Positions 8,473-17,882 are shown, counted from the first letter of the stretch. The stretch is DNA of 64,000 nt from MAG-120531 sp002378585 (GCA_937890575.1 CALADZ010000005.1:14398-78397); one strand, 5' to 3'. Numbers and translations: made by a program. The notes: generated by a model from the sequence alone, not told the origin.

Positions 8473-9585
8473 ATGAACCATAATTTTTCACGATTTTTAG
8501 GCTTAACGGCTTTGTTAATTCTAGCATCCTGCAACAAAAATTCGTACACAATTCAAGGTAATGCCTCGGCTGTCGCAGACAGCACCATGGTCTATCTTCA
8601 AGTAATTGAAAACCAAACCCAACAAAAGATTATTGATTCCACTCAAGTTTTTTCAGGGGTGTTTGCCTTTGAGGGTGAGCAGGAACTCCCTGAAATGCAT
8701 TATGTATTGATCGAAAACCTCAATGGGGCCATACCGGTTGTTTTAGAACCAGGAGCCATCAAGGTTGATGTGCCTAGCGATAATTTGCGGGAAGCAAAAA
8801 GCACGGGTACCCCTCAAAATGATCTTTTGCAAAAGTTTATGCAAGAAACACTTCCTTTTAGCGAGCGCGCTATGGGTATTTCTATGGACATGAGTCAAGC
8901 ACAGGCTGCGATGGATCAAGAATCCATGAACGCACTCCGTGAAGAGTATGGTATTCTCCAAAACGAAGTTCAGCTTTTTGAACTAAATTTCATCAAACAG
9001 CACCCAGATGGATTGATATCACTATTGGTGTTGGAGCGTATTTTTGCGAGTATGATGTTGCCTGTTTCTGAGGTGTCTGACCTGTTTGAATCGCTGAGCG
9101 AACCCATTAAAAAGTCAAGTACAGGTGTGATGTTGGCCGAGCAGTTAAAAGCGCAACTCAACACCTCTATTGGTGCTAAAGCCCCAGACTTTGAAGGACC
9201 ATCCCCTGATGGTAGCTCCATTAAACTTTATGAAAACTTGGGCAAAGTAACCCTGATTGACTTTTGGGCCGCGTGGTGTAAGCCGTGTAGAGCTCAAAAT
9301 CCAGAATTAGTTGAACTCTACAACAAATACCAAAAGGATGGTTTTCAAATCATCGGCGTTTCTTTGGATAAAGAGAAACAAGATTGGATTGAAGCCATTG
9401 CCAATGACGGATTGATTTGGCCACAACTATCACATCTTCAATTATTTGACGGGCCAATTGTCGCTTTGTATAACATTCGCGCTATTCCTTCTTCGATTAT
9501 CCTTGATGAAAATGGCGTCATCATCGCTAAAGACCTTAGGGGGCCAGAGTTGGTGGCTCAATTGACACAATTATTTGGCTACTAA
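8473..9585 (+). CDS. TlpA-like thioredoxin-fold lipoprotein with DUF4369-like N-terminus
   Basis: This is a predicted lipoprotein of 370 residues. The signal peptide ends in a lipobox, ILASC, with Cys20. The middle (about 25-120) resembles the DUF4369 domain common in Bacteroidota: beta-rich, with phrases like VFAFEGEQELPEMHYVLIE. The C-terminal AhpC/TSA-thioredoxin domain (about 233-370) carries WAAWCKPC with the redox pair Cys269/Cys272, then IGVSLDKEKQDW and the cis-Pro segment AIPSSIILD. A periplasmic or envelope thiol-disulfide role is likely; the partner is unknown. A near-consensus -7 element, TACCTTTA, lies at 8446-8453. The gene converges on the rhomboid gene with a 4-base overlap of stops. 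Confidence 0.88.
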   Translation: MNHNFSRFLGLTALLILASCNKNSYTIQGNASAVADSTMVYLQVIENQTQQKIIDSTQVFSGVFAFEGEQELPEMHYVLIENLNGAIPVVLEPGAIKVDVPSDNLREAKSTGTPQNDLLQKFMQETLPFSERAMGISMDMSQAQAAMDQESMNALREEYGILQNEVQLFELNFIKQHPDGLISLLVLERIFASMMLPVSEVSDLFESLSEPIKKSSTGVMLAEQLKAQLNTSIGAKAPDFEGPSPDGSSIKLYENLGKVTLIDFWAAWCKPCRAQNPELVELYNKYQKDGFQIIGVSLDKEKQDWIEAIANDGLIWPQLSHLQLFDGPIVALYNIRAIPSSIILDENGVIIAKDLRGPELVAQLTQLFGY

Positions 9586-10220
9586 CGCCTTTTATAGGCC
9601 CAAATAAAAAACACCAATACAGGGAGCAACATCAAGGTCACAGGGCCTAGGTGTTGCTCTACTATTTTTGGGGTCATCAGTATCGGCAGAATTAATCCGA
9701 AAATCGCGCCACCAAAATGAGCTGTATGTCCTATTCGATCATTATTCTTGATCACCCCGTAAAATGTATACATCATGTAGAAAAACCCAACCCAATACGC
9801 TGAAAAAGGGATTGGGATAAATAAGATGCCCAATTGCATGTCTGGGTACAACGCTATGGATGTATATAATATACCGGTTACTGCACCGCTGGCACCGACC
9901 GCATGATACGTTGGTTGATTTTTATGTATCTGATAACTCAACCAGCTACCAGCGTATAAACTCCCTAGATAGCCTACTAAAAAGGCAATACTACCCAAGG
10001 TTTGGATTACTATTGGTGCAAAAAAATAGAGGGTAAACATGTTGAAAATCAGGTGTTGGCTATCGACATGCAACCAGCCTGAGGTCCACATACGCCAGTG
10101 TTGTCCTCGTTTTACAGCGTTTAAATCAAAGGCATAACGATCAAAGAAATCCCCATCTTTGAAACCTTTCCAACTAATTATAATATTGACAGTAAGCACT
10201 AATAAAAAAAGCAGATGCAT
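9582..10220 (-). CDS. Rhomboid-family intramembrane serine protease
   Basis: This multi-pass protease cleaves transmembrane segments of other proteins. From the ATG at 10220 it is 212 residues with about six hydrophobic segments. It carries HVDSQHLIFN (the HxxxN-type motif), the nucleophile AVGASGAVTG with Ser111, and HTAHFGGAIFG with His168, completing the Ser/His dyad. An in-frame TTG at 10244 would add eight residues, but that codon lies within a -7 promoter match (TATATTTG on the minus strand at 10249-10242), so I chose the ATG. The gene diverges from the acyltransferase gene and converges on the TlpA-like lipoprotein gene. The substrate is unknown. Confidence 0.9.
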   Translation of the reverse strand: MHLLFLLVLTVNIIISWKGFKDGDFFDRYAFDLNAVKRGQHWRMWTSGWLHVDSQHLIFNMFTLYFFAPIVIQTLGSIAFLVGYLGSLYAGSWLSYQIHKNQPTYHAVGASGAVTGILYTSIALYPDMQLGILFIPIPFSAYWVGFFYMMYTFYGVIKNNDRIGHTAHFGGAIFGLILPILMTPKIVEQHLGPVTLMLLPVLVFFIWAYKRR

Positions 10221-10241
10221 TCCTTGGGGGTGTTGAGGACT

Positions 10242-10259
10242 CAAATATATCTATATTTG
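10242..10259. promoter_or_regulatory. Divergent promoter pair in a near-palindrome, rhomboid and acyltransferase genes
   Basis: CAAATATATCTATATTTG reads as TATATTTG on each strand, an exact -7 element facing each way: plus 10252-10259 toward the acyltransferase, and minus 10249-10242 toward the rhomboid gene. The plus-strand element ends only 5 bases before the ATG at 10265, so that transcript would be almost leaderless. The -33 elements are not at ideal spacing. The palindrome could instead be an operator. Confidence 0.42.
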
Positions 10260-10264
10260 CCCCA

Positions 10265-11161
10265 ATGATCCAGCGAATAATTTTTTTAACTACCTATCCC
10301 CTGATTTGGTTGATTTCAGTGCTCCCTCATCGTTTGTTTTACGGAGTCTCTGATGTACTGTCAGGTTTAGTTTTTGGTCTGATGGGTTACCGCAGCAAGT
10401 TGGTGGACAAAAACATAGCGCTGTGTTTTCCTCAGATGAGTGTTCAGGAGCGTAAAACGCTAGCTAAACAAGCCTACAGGCATTTTTTTGATATACTTTT
10501 GGAAATGTTTCGGGCAAATAAATTATCTGAAATCCAAATAAAAAAACAGTTTCACATAGAAAACCCCGAACTGCTTAAAAGCTTATTAATCCATAAAAAT
10601 GTGATCGTTCTGGGTGCTCATCACGCCAACTGGGAGTGGATGTCTTCGATCACCTTGTATCATAATATCCAGGGCATGGCTGTTTATCAAAAAGTAAACA
10701 ATCGATTTTACGATCAAACGATCTACAAAATTAGGAGTCATTGGGGCATGGGCCTGGTGACCCAAAAAGATTTTTTCAGAACCATTTCCGCTCAAGCCCA
10801 AGCAAAAGACCACCATTTCTTTGGAATGGTAGCCGACCAATCACCTTTGTTGTCTAAAGCCAAAATGTGGCAATCTTTTATGGGCGTTGAAGTCCCTGTT
10901 TTTGCCGGACCTGAATCTATTGCTACAGCCGTTGATGCCGCGCTTGTATTTATGGAGGTAGATCAAGTCAAACGGGGTTATTACCGGGTTCAACTAAAAT
11001 TAATCACGGATGATCCGAAGTCTTTGACAGAAGGAATGATCACTCGGAAGTATTTGGATTTAGTTGAGGCGCAAATTCGTCGTCAGCCTCACTGTTATAT
11101 GTGGACGCACAATCGATGGAAACATCAGGGTAAAAAACCTATCCAAGACCCAATTCACTGA
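10265..11161 (+). CDS. LpxL/HtrB-like lysophospholipid or lipid A acyltransferase
   Basis: The 298-residue protein has an N-terminal hydrophobic anchor (about 5-40, ending in GYRSKLVDKNIALCFP) and the catalytic HxxxxE motif in GAHHANWEWMSS (His119, Glu124). The later segments MVADQSPLLSKAKMWQSFMG and YMWTHNRWKH match the Lip_A_acyltrans family. Members add secondary fatty acyl chains to lipid A, or acylate related lysolipids such as aminolipids, at the inner face of the inner membrane. It is transcribed divergently from the rhomboid gene. Its 3' end overlaps the convergent GlmM-like gene by 23 bases. The acyl acceptor cannot be determined. Confidence 0.88.
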   Translation: MIQRIIFLTTYPLIWLISVLPHRLFYGVSDVLSGLVFGLMGYRSKLVDKNIALCFPQMSVQERKTLAKQAYRHFFDILLEMFRANKLSEIQIKKQFHIENPELLKSLLIHKNVIVLGAHHANWEWMSSITLYHNIQGMAVYQKVNNRFYDQTIYKIRSHWGMGLVTQKDFFRTISAQAQAKDHHFFGMVADQSPLLSKAKMWQSFMGVEVPVFAGPESIATAVDAALVFMEVDQVKRGYYRVQLKLITDDPKSLTEGMITRKYLDLVEAQIRRQPHCYMWTHNRWKHQGKKPIQDPIH

Positions 11162-12527
11162 TTTGTCGCATCGCTGTGTGGGCAAGCGCATCAGCTTCTT
11201 GTTGGGTAGATGCTTCGGTGTAAATACGCACAATGGGTTCCGTATTCGACTTCCTCATGTGAATCCAACCATGGGCTAAATCGATTTTAAGTCCGTCAAT
11301 CGTAGACTTTTGTTCGTTCGGGTAATGTTGTTGCATGGATTCTAGTAAGGCATCTACGTCAACTTTTGGGTCCAACACTATTTTTTCTTTGCTCATAAAA
11401 TAGGCAGGGTACTGCTTGCGCAATTCAGAAACCGAAGTCTTTTTTTCTGCCAAAAGCATTAAAAACAAAGCAGTCCCAACTAGGGCATCCCGACCGTAGT
11501 GACTAGCGGGATAAATAATTCCTCCATTGCCCTCTCCCCCAATAACCACTTGATTTTTTTTCATGGCTTCCACCACATTGACCTCTCCTACGGCAGCACT
11601 GACATATTGGCCTTGGTGTTTTAGCGTTACATCCCGGAGCGCACGAGTGGATGATAGGTTGGAACAGGTTGCTCCAGGTGTTTTTGACAAAACATAATCC
11701 GCACAAGCCACCAACGTATACTCCTCACCAAACATAGCTCCATCTTCTGAAATAAAGGCCAAACGATCAACATCCGGATCAACCACAATTCCCAAATCAG
11801 CTTTTTGAGCGACAACCTCCTGCATAATGACCCCTAAGTGTTGGGCCAAGGGCTCTGGATTGTGAGGAAATTGACCTGTGGGTTCACCGTATAGGGTAAT
11901 GACTTCTACACCCAAGCGTTCCAAAAGTGCCGGAATAAAGACTCCACCTGAGGAGTGTACGCCATCGACAACTACTTTAAATCCAGCTTGTTGAATGGTT
12001 TTTGCATCTACTAGATCTAAGGCCAGAACAGCGTCTATATGTTTGTCCATATAAGTGTCATCAGTCGTGATGGTCCCTAAGTCGTCCACCTCACTAAAAC
12101 TGAACGCCTCTTGTTCTACCCAGGACAATATTTGTGCCCCCGCTTCTGCATCGATAAACTCGCCAAGATGGTTGAGTAATTTTAAAGCATTCCATTCTTT
12201 GGGATTGTGACTAGCCGTAAGTATGATACCCCCTTGGGCACCTTCCATAGGTACCGCTATTTCAACGGTTGGGGTGGTAGATAATCCAAGATCAATCACA
12301 TTAATCCCCATACCGACTAGAGTTTGGCAGACCAAGGATTGGATCATGGGACCAGAGGGTCTAGCGTCTCGACCAACCACCACTTTAATGCGTGTGTTTG
12401 GGTGCTTTGACTTAAGCCACGTTCCGTAAGCAGCACTAAATTTGACTGCATCCAACGGGGTTAGGTTCTCTTGTGGAACGCCACCGATGGTTCCTCGAAT
12501 ACCGGAAATAGATTTGATTAAAGTCAT
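11139..12527 (-). CDS. glmM: Phosphoglucosamine mutase / phosphohexomutase
   Basis: This is an alpha-D-phosphohexomutase that moves phosphate between C6 and C1 of a sugar. In this lineage the likely job is glucosamine-6-P to glucosamine-1-P for peptidoglycan and LPS. The 462-residue protein has the phosphoserine loop TASHNPKEWNALK (Ser106), the Mg-binding loop VVDPDVDRLAFI, the sugar-selecting loop GGEGNGGIIYP, and the phosphate-binding RKSNTEPIVRIY. The GEGNGG loop differs from the GEQSGH of E. coli GlmM and is like archaeal and Bacteroidota phosphoglucosamine/phosphomannomutases, so sugar preference (GlcN, Man or Glc) is not certain. The ATG at 12527 sits just behind a -7 element. The 3' end overlaps the acyltransferase gene. 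Confidence 0.85.
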   Translation of the reverse strand: MTLIKSISGIRGTIGGVPQENLTPLDAVKFSAAYGTWLKSKHPNTRIKVVVGRDARPSGPMIQSLVCQTLVGMGINVIDLGLSTTPTVEIAVPMEGAQGGIILTASHNPKEWNALKLLNHLGEFIDAEAGAQILSWVEQEAFSFSEVDDLGTITTDDTYMDKHIDAVLALDLVDAKTIQQAGFKVVVDGVHSSGGVFIPALLERLGVEVITLYGEPTGQFPHNPEPLAQHLGVIMQEVVAQKADLGIVVDPDVDRLAFISEDGAMFGEEYTLVACADYVLSKTPGATCSNLSSTRALRDVTLKHQGQYVSAAVGEVNVVEAMKKNQVVIGGEGNGGIIYPASHYGRDALVGTALFLMLLAEKKTSVSELRKQYPAYFMSKEKIVLDPKVDVDALLESMQQHYPNEQKSTIDGLKIDLAHGWIHMRKSNTEPIVRIYTEASTQQEADALAHTAMRQISELGLG

Positions 12528-12543
12528 GAGTCAGATTTGGTTT

Positions 12544-12551
12544 CAAATATA
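12544..12551 (-). promoter_or_regulatory. Putative glmM -7 element (TATATTTG)
   Basis: On the minus strand TATATTTG is an exact TAnnTTTG match ending 16 bases before the glmM ATG at 12527. The nearest upstream TTG is too close (12 bases), so only the -7 part is supported. No clear element was found for the divergent ggt gene; TAAGTTTA in its leader is a one-mismatch candidate. Confidence 0.38.
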
Positions 12552-12622
12552 TAAATCCTCCAGCAATACTGGGTTAGGAATAATGAATCAAGAGTTGTAA
12601 GTTTAATTTAAATTGTCTGTGT

Positions 12623-14302
12623 ATGCGTTTCTATATTACCTCCCTAGCCTGCCTGGTGGCTTTTACTGTATTTGGCCAATCCCCCGAAAGAGGGCTCATC
12701 GCCCAAAAAGCGATGGTAGTTTCCGCTAGAGCGGAAGCGTCGCAGATAGGTGCTGATGTGCTAAAAAAAGGCGGGAATGCTTTTGATGCCATGATTGCCA
12801 CTGATTTAGCCCTGGCCGTATCCTTCCCATTTGCCGGTAATATTGGTGGAGGTGGATTTATGGTTTATCGACTGAAAGATGGTTCTTATGGCGCGCTTGA
12901 TTACCGAGAAAAAGCCCCTGCGGCCGCACACCGAGATATGTATCTGGATGAAAACGGCGAGGTGATTCCCAATAAAAGCACTCTAGGGGCCACTGCCGTA
13001 GGTATTCCGGGCACCATCGCAGGTTTGTATGCGGTACATCAAAAATTTGGTTCTTTGCCTTGGAGCGAATTGGTACAGCCTGCGATAGAATTGGCTCAAA
13101 GAGGTATTGTCGTCACGGAACGTCAGGCCCAATCTTTATCTGGCTCTCGTGAATTGATGATCCGAGTTAATCACCCCAAAAGTTTATACGCACAGCCCTA
13201 CAAATCGGGGAACATCATAAAAAACCCCGCATTGGCCCGCACGCTATCCATCATCGCCCAAAAAGGCCAGGATGGATTTTATCGCGGGGAGGTAGCTGAA
13301 AAAATAACCTCATTAGTTCAGGAAAAAGGAGGATATATTACCCGAGAAGATCTTGCAAACTACCAGGCGGTTTGGAGAAAACCAATCGTTTTTCGGTACA
13401 AAGACCTCACTATTATATCTATGAGCCCTCCAAGTAGCGGAGGAGTAACACTAGCTCAAATGTTTGGCATGCTGAAGCAAGAATCTTTTGATTCTTTATC
13501 TGGCTGGAATACTCCGGCCATACACGCTTCTGTCGAAGTAGCCAGACGTGCTTATGCGGATCGTAATTATTATCTGGGGGATCCTGATTTTGTGGCCATA
13601 GATATTCAGTCACTCACCAATCCCCAGTATTTGACGAGCAGAATGAATTCATTTGATTTTAATCGCGCTACTCCCTCGGCCCAAGTTAGTCAGGGTCAAC
13701 CCCAAACACTGGAAAGCAATGAAACCACGCATTATTCAATTGTCGATGCCCAGGGCAACGCCGTAGCGGTGACAACGACATTAAACGGCGCTTATGGATC
13801 AAAATTGTTCAGTGATGACCTAGGGATGTTTTTTAATAATGAGATGGATGATTTCAGCGCGAAAGCAGGTGTGCCTAATATGTTTGGATTGATCGGAGCT
13901 GCAGCCAATGAAATAGCTCCTGGGAAGCGCATGTTGTCCAGTATGACACCCACCATTGTCGAGCGCGATGGTCAATTATGGGCAGTGGTGGGTACCCCTG
14001 GTGGCTCCACCATTATCTCGGCCGTTTTTCAAACCATTTTAAGCTTGAGAGAGTTTGGTATGGGGATGCAAGAGGCGGTAAATGCACCTCGTTTTCACCA
14101 CCAATGGTTACCAGACGTTTTGGTCATGGAGCCCAATAGGTTTTCCGAATCACTGATCAATTCGTTGATTGATATGGGACACCAGGTCAATCAACAACAG
14201 TCGAGAATCATTGGTAAAGTTGACGCTATCCTCGTGTTAAAAGATGGTACCCTCGAGGCGGGAGCTGATCCTCGAGGTGATGATACGGCCCGCGGATTCT
14301 AG
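12623..14302 (+). CDS. ggt: Gamma-glutamyltranspeptidase (glutathione hydrolase)
   Basis: This secreted N-terminal nucleophile hydrolase cleaves or transfers the gamma-glutamyl group of glutathione and related compounds. The 559-residue precursor starts with a signal peptide (about 1-18, ending VFGQ). The large-subunit segment contains NIGGGGFMVYR and DYREKAPAAA. The autocleavage site is NETTHYS with catalytic Thr368, followed by VAVTTTLNGAYGS. The substrate loop GKRMLSSMTPTI and the GTPGGSTII segment are present. Length and order match active enzymes. It is probably periplasmic. It lies upstream of uvrA on the same strand with 55 bases between them. Confidence 0.95.
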   Translation: MRFYITSLACLVAFTVFGQSPERGLIAQKAMVVSARAEASQIGADVLKKGGNAFDAMIATDLALAVSFPFAGNIGGGGFMVYRLKDGSYGALDYREKAPAAAHRDMYLDENGEVIPNKSTLGATAVGIPGTIAGLYAVHQKFGSLPWSELVQPAIELAQRGIVVTERQAQSLSGSRELMIRVNHPKSLYAQPYKSGNIIKNPALARTLSIIAQKGQDGFYRGEVAEKITSLVQEKGGYITREDLANYQAVWRKPIVFRYKDLTIISMSPPSSGGVTLAQMFGMLKQESFDSLSGWNTPAIHASVEVARRAYADRNYYLGDPDFVAIDIQSLTNPQYLTSRMNSFDFNRATPSAQVSQGQPQTLESNETTHYSIVDAQGNAVAVTTTLNGAYGSKLFSDDLGMFFNNEMDDFSAKAGVPNMFGLIGAAANEIAPGKRMLSSMTPTIVERDGQLWAVVGTPGGSTIISAVFQTILSLREFGMGMQEAVNAPRFHHQWLPDVLVMEPNRFSESLINSLIDMGHQVNQQQSRIIGKVDAILVLKDGTLEAGADPRGDDTARGF

Positions 14303-14357
14303 CGCAACACCTTTCTCATGCCCGGTAAATGAGTTAACTTAGCGACTTTGCAATACC

Positions 14358-17192
14358 ATGGAAGTAGAACAGTTAACGATCGAGGTGCAAGGTGCCCGTG
14401 CGCACAACCTCAAAAACCTAGACATCAGTATTCCCCGGGAACAGTTGGTAGTGGTTACTGGACTTTCTGGCAGCGGCAAATCCTCTCTTGCTTTCGATAC
14501 CATTTATGCGGAAGGTCAACGCAGATATATCGATACGTTTTCGGCCTATGCCCGTCAATTCTTAGGAACTCTAGAACGACCTGATGTCGATAAGATTGAC
14601 GGACTTTCTCCTGTAATTGCCATCGAACAAAAAACTACTTCTCGTTCCCCTAGGTCAACTGTGGGAACGACTACGGAGATTTATGACTTCTTGAGATTGC
14701 TTTATGCCCGTGCCTCAGATGCCTACAGTATGGCCACAGGGGCTTTGATGGTTCAGTACTCCAACCAACAGATGTTGGATCAATTGATCACGCGCAACAA
14801 AGGGCAAAAAATACAAATACTCGCCCCTTTAATTCGTGGAAGAAAAGGTCATTATCGGGAACTCTTTGATCAAATGGCCAAAAAAGGATTTCTAAAAGTC
14901 CGCGTTGATGGAGTGTTGGTTGACTTATCCCCTGGAATGAAGTTGGATCGTTACAAAGTACACGACATTGAATTGGTCATCGATCGCTTGGAAGTCAACG
15001 AGACAGATACGTGTCAAACCAGGTTGTTAGGAAGCTTAAATACGGCTTTAGAGATGGGAGGAGGTAGTTTGATAGTACTTGCCCAGGATGATCCTAAACC
15101 GCAATTTTTCAGCAATCAATTGATGTGTCCGGATACAGGTATGGCCTACATGCCCCCAGAGCCCAATACATTTTCCTTTAATTCACCCAAGGGTATGTGT
15201 CCTGACTGTAAGGGTTTAGGGACTCAACACAAGGTTGTTGAGCACTTGATTTTCCCCAATCCAAGCTGGAGTATTGCCCAGGGAGGTATAGCTCCATTGG
15301 GTGCGCTCAAAAACAATTGGACGTTTAAACAATTGACCGCTATTGGACTAAAATGTGGATTTGACTTGGATACACCGATCGAAAAATTATCTGTGGAGGC
15401 CATGGAGACGATACGATTTGGCGCTAAAACTACGGTGGTCGAACCGGCGAGTTCACTTGGAGTCAAAAGGACATACGAGATTGATTTTGAAGGGATTGAT
15501 CGATTTATACAACTTCAATACGACCAAGCGCCTACAGCTAGTCTAAAGCGATGGGCGGCAGCGTATATGGAGGAGGTTTTGTGTGCTAGTTGTGGAGGAA
15601 CTCGTTTACAAGCGGAGGCGCTACAGTTTAAAATAGCGGGGAAAAACATCGCTGAATTGTCCAGTTTGGACCTCAGTGAGTTAATAGAAGTCATCGATCA
15701 ATGGCAGGAACAACTCAGGGGCGATCAACGCCTGATTGCTCAAGAGGTCATCAAAGAAATTAAAGCTAGAATTAGATTTTTGTTGGATGTAGGCCTGCAC
15801 TATTTGACCTTAGACCGGTCCGCGGCTACCCTTTCAGGCGGTGAATCACAGCGTATACGCCTAGCTACTCAGATTGGCGCACAGCTTGTTGGGGTGTTGT
15901 ATATTTTAGATGAACCCAGTATTGGTCTTCATCAAAGAGATAATATTCGCCTAATTAATTCCTTAATTGCCTTGAGGGATTTAGGTAATTCAGTTTTGGT
16001 TGTGGAACACGACAAAGACATGATTTTGGCGGCGGACCACGTCATCGATATGGGGCCTAAAGCAGGAGTTCACGGGGGTAGTATCGTTTGGCAAGGTGCC
16101 CCAAAAGATTTACCTGGGGCGCAAACTATGACGGCGGATTATTTGACAGGGAAAAGAAAAGTCGTTGAAAAACGCACCTATAGAGCAGGTAATGGATGGG
16201 CCATAAAATTAACTGGTTGCCGAGGACATAACTTAAAAAACATCGAGGTCACTTTTCCTCTGGGCATGCTTTTAGGCATTAGTGGTGTTTCTGGAAGTGG
16301 CAAGTCTTCATTGGTCAACGAGACACTCTACCCTATTTTGAACAATCATTTTTTTAACGGGGTGATGACACCTCTTCCCTACGATTCTATCGAGGGATTA
16401 GCGTATTTGGACAAAGTTATTGAGGTGGATCAATCTCCGATAGGCAGAACTCCTCGGTCTAATCCAGTTACTTATACAGGTGTTTTCGACGATATCCGTC
16501 AACTATTCAGCAAAACAACTGAGGCTCAAATAAGAGGATATCAACCAGGAAGATTTAGTTTTAATGTGAAGTCTGGTCGATGCGAAACTTGTGAAGGAGG
16601 TGGATACCGAGCTATTGAAATGAACTTTCTGCCCGATGTGTACGTATTGTGTGAGTCTTGTCAGGGTAAGCGATTTAATCGAGAAACTCTGGATATCCGT
16701 TTTAAAGGTAAATCAATTGCCGATGTCCTTGAAATGACCATAGATCAAGGTGTTCAGTTTTTTGAGCCCATCCCTAAAATCTATCGGGTGTTAAAAACAC
16801 TGCAAGAAGTTGGGCTTGGCTATATTCAGTTAGGTCAATCTTCAACAACCCTCTCTGGTGGAGAGGCTCAGCGGGTAAAGCTGGCTACAGAACTTTCCAA
16901 AAAAGCGACGGGTAAAACGATGTATATCCTTGATGAGCCAACTACAGGACTGCATTTTGAGGATATCTCTGTACTTTTAGGAGTTTTGCAGAAACTGGTG
17001 GACAAGGGGAATACCGTGGTAGTGATCGAACACAACTTGGATGTTTTAATGGCTTGTGACCATTTGATTGATGTCGGTCCTGAAGCTGGACGGTTCGGAG
17101 GAACCATAACCGCTCAGGGTACGCCCGAAGAGGTAGCCAATCATCCCAACAGCCACACAGGCATTTACTTAAAAAAAGAATTTAATCTCTAG
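14358..17192 (+). CDS. uvrA: Excinuclease ABC subunit A
   Basis: UvrA is the damage sensor of nucleotide excision repair and loads UvrB. The 944-residue protein has two ABC ATPase halves. The first Walker A is GLSGSGKS (about 35-42) with signature LSGGESQRIRLA; the second Walker A is GVSGSGKSSLVNE with LSGGEAQRVKLA and ILDEPTTGLHFEDI. The C-terminal zinc finger is intact (CETCEGGGYR ... CESCQGKRFN). The N-terminal finger reads CPDTG ... CPDC, so its second Cys is a Thr. The ATG at 14358 follows a weak -7-like CGACTTTG. The next gene starts 3 bases after the stop, so uvrA probably heads an operon. Confidence 0.97.
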   Translation: MEVEQLTIEVQGARAHNLKNLDISIPREQLVVVTGLSGSGKSSLAFDTIYAEGQRRYIDTFSAYARQFLGTLERPDVDKIDGLSPVIAIEQKTTSRSPRSTVGTTTEIYDFLRLLYARASDAYSMATGALMVQYSNQQMLDQLITRNKGQKIQILAPLIRGRKGHYRELFDQMAKKGFLKVRVDGVLVDLSPGMKLDRYKVHDIELVIDRLEVNETDTCQTRLLGSLNTALEMGGGSLIVLAQDDPKPQFFSNQLMCPDTGMAYMPPEPNTFSFNSPKGMCPDCKGLGTQHKVVEHLIFPNPSWSIAQGGIAPLGALKNNWTFKQLTAIGLKCGFDLDTPIEKLSVEAMETIRFGAKTTVVEPASSLGVKRTYEIDFEGIDRFIQLQYDQAPTASLKRWAAAYMEEVLCASCGGTRLQAEALQFKIAGKNIAELSSLDLSELIEVIDQWQEQLRGDQRLIAQEVIKEIKARIRFLLDVGLHYLTLDRSAATLSGGESQRIRLATQIGAQLVGVLYILDEPSIGLHQRDNIRLINSLIALRDLGNSVLVVEHDKDMILAADHVIDMGPKAGVHGGSIVWQGAPKDLPGAQTMTADYLTGKRKVVEKRTYRAGNGWAIKLTGCRGHNLKNIEVTFPLGMLLGISGVSGSGKSSLVNETLYPILNNHFFNGVMTPLPYDSIEGLAYLDKVIEVDQSPIGRTPRSNPVTYTGVFDDIRQLFSKTTEAQIRGYQPGRFSFNVKSGRCETCEGGGYRAIEMNFLPDVYVLCESCQGKRFNRETLDIRFKGKSIADVLEMTIDQGVQFFEPIPKIYRVLKTLQEVGLGYIQLGQSSTTLSGGEAQRVKLATELSKKATGKTMYILDEPTTGLHFEDISVLLGVLQKLVDKGNTVVVIEHNLDVLMACDHLIDVGPEAGRFGGTITAQGTPEEVANHPNSHTGIYLKKEFNL

Positions 17193-17195
17193 AAC

Positions 17196-17882
17196 ATGAC
17201 TACGAACTATACCCATAAATCCTGGAATGAAATAAAAACAAATGACTCTTGGGCATTGTTTAAAATCATGGGCGAATTTGTTAATGGGTTTGAAAAAATG
17301 AGCCAAATAGGTCCGTGCGTGTCTATTTTTGGATCAGCCCGCACCAAACCGGATCATCCAGATTATGCCTTAGCGACTGAAATTGCCAAAAAGTTAGTAC
17401 AAAATGGTTTTGGGGTGATTTCTGGTGGTGGTCCAGGGATTATGGAAGCAGCCAACAAGGGCGCCTTTGAAATGAAAGGAACCTCAGTAGGCCTCAATAT
17501 AGAATTGCCTTTTGAACAACATTCAAACCCGTACATCAACGAGGATAAATCGCTAAATTTTGATTATTTCTTTGTGCGTAAAGTGATGTTTGTCAAGTAT
17601 TCACAGGGATTTGTGGTTATGCCCGGTGGATTTGGCACCTTAGATGAGTTGTTTGAAGCCATCACCTTGATACAAACCAATAAAATTGAGTGTTTCCCGA
17701 TCATCTTAGTGGGCTCCTCCTTTTGGCAAGGACTGATTGATTGGATAAAAACTGTTTTAATAGATCGAGGAATGATTTCTCCCAAGGATATTCACCTGCT
17801 TCAATTGGCTGATACGCCAGAACAAGTGGGAGAAATCATTGAGAAATTCTATACCGAAAATCATTTGAGCCCTAATTTCTAA
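17196..17882 (+). CDS. LOG-family Rossmann-fold protein (TIGR00730 type)
   Basis: The 228-residue protein carries the LOG hallmarks SGGGPGIMEAANKGA (about 77-91) and MPGGFGTLDELFE (the PGGxGTxxE motif, about 142-154), and VSIFGSAR at the start of the Rossmann fold. Family members hydrolyse cytokinin riboside 5'-monophosphates or other nucleoside monophosphates to base and ribose-5-phosphate. In bacteria without plant partners the true substrate is often unclear. It begins 3 bases after uvrA and its stop shares one base with the next start, so it lies inside a tightly packed run. No membrane segment is seen. Confidence 0.85.
   Translation: MTTNYTHKSWNEIKTNDSWALFKIMGEFVNGFEKMSQIGPCVSIFGSARTKPDHPDYALATEIAKKLVQNGFGVISGGGPGIMEAANKGAFEMKGTSVGLNIELPFEQHSNPYINEDKSLNFDYFFVRKVMFVKYSQGFVVMPGGFGTLDELFEAITLIQTNKIECFPIILVGSSFWQGLIDWIKTVLIDRGMISPKDIHLLQLADTPEQVGEIIEKFYTENHLSPNF

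Noticed and set aside
9582..10244. TTG at 10244 as the rhomboid start
   Set aside because: That codon lies within the minus-strand -7 element; the ATG at 10220 gives a normal short N-terminus.
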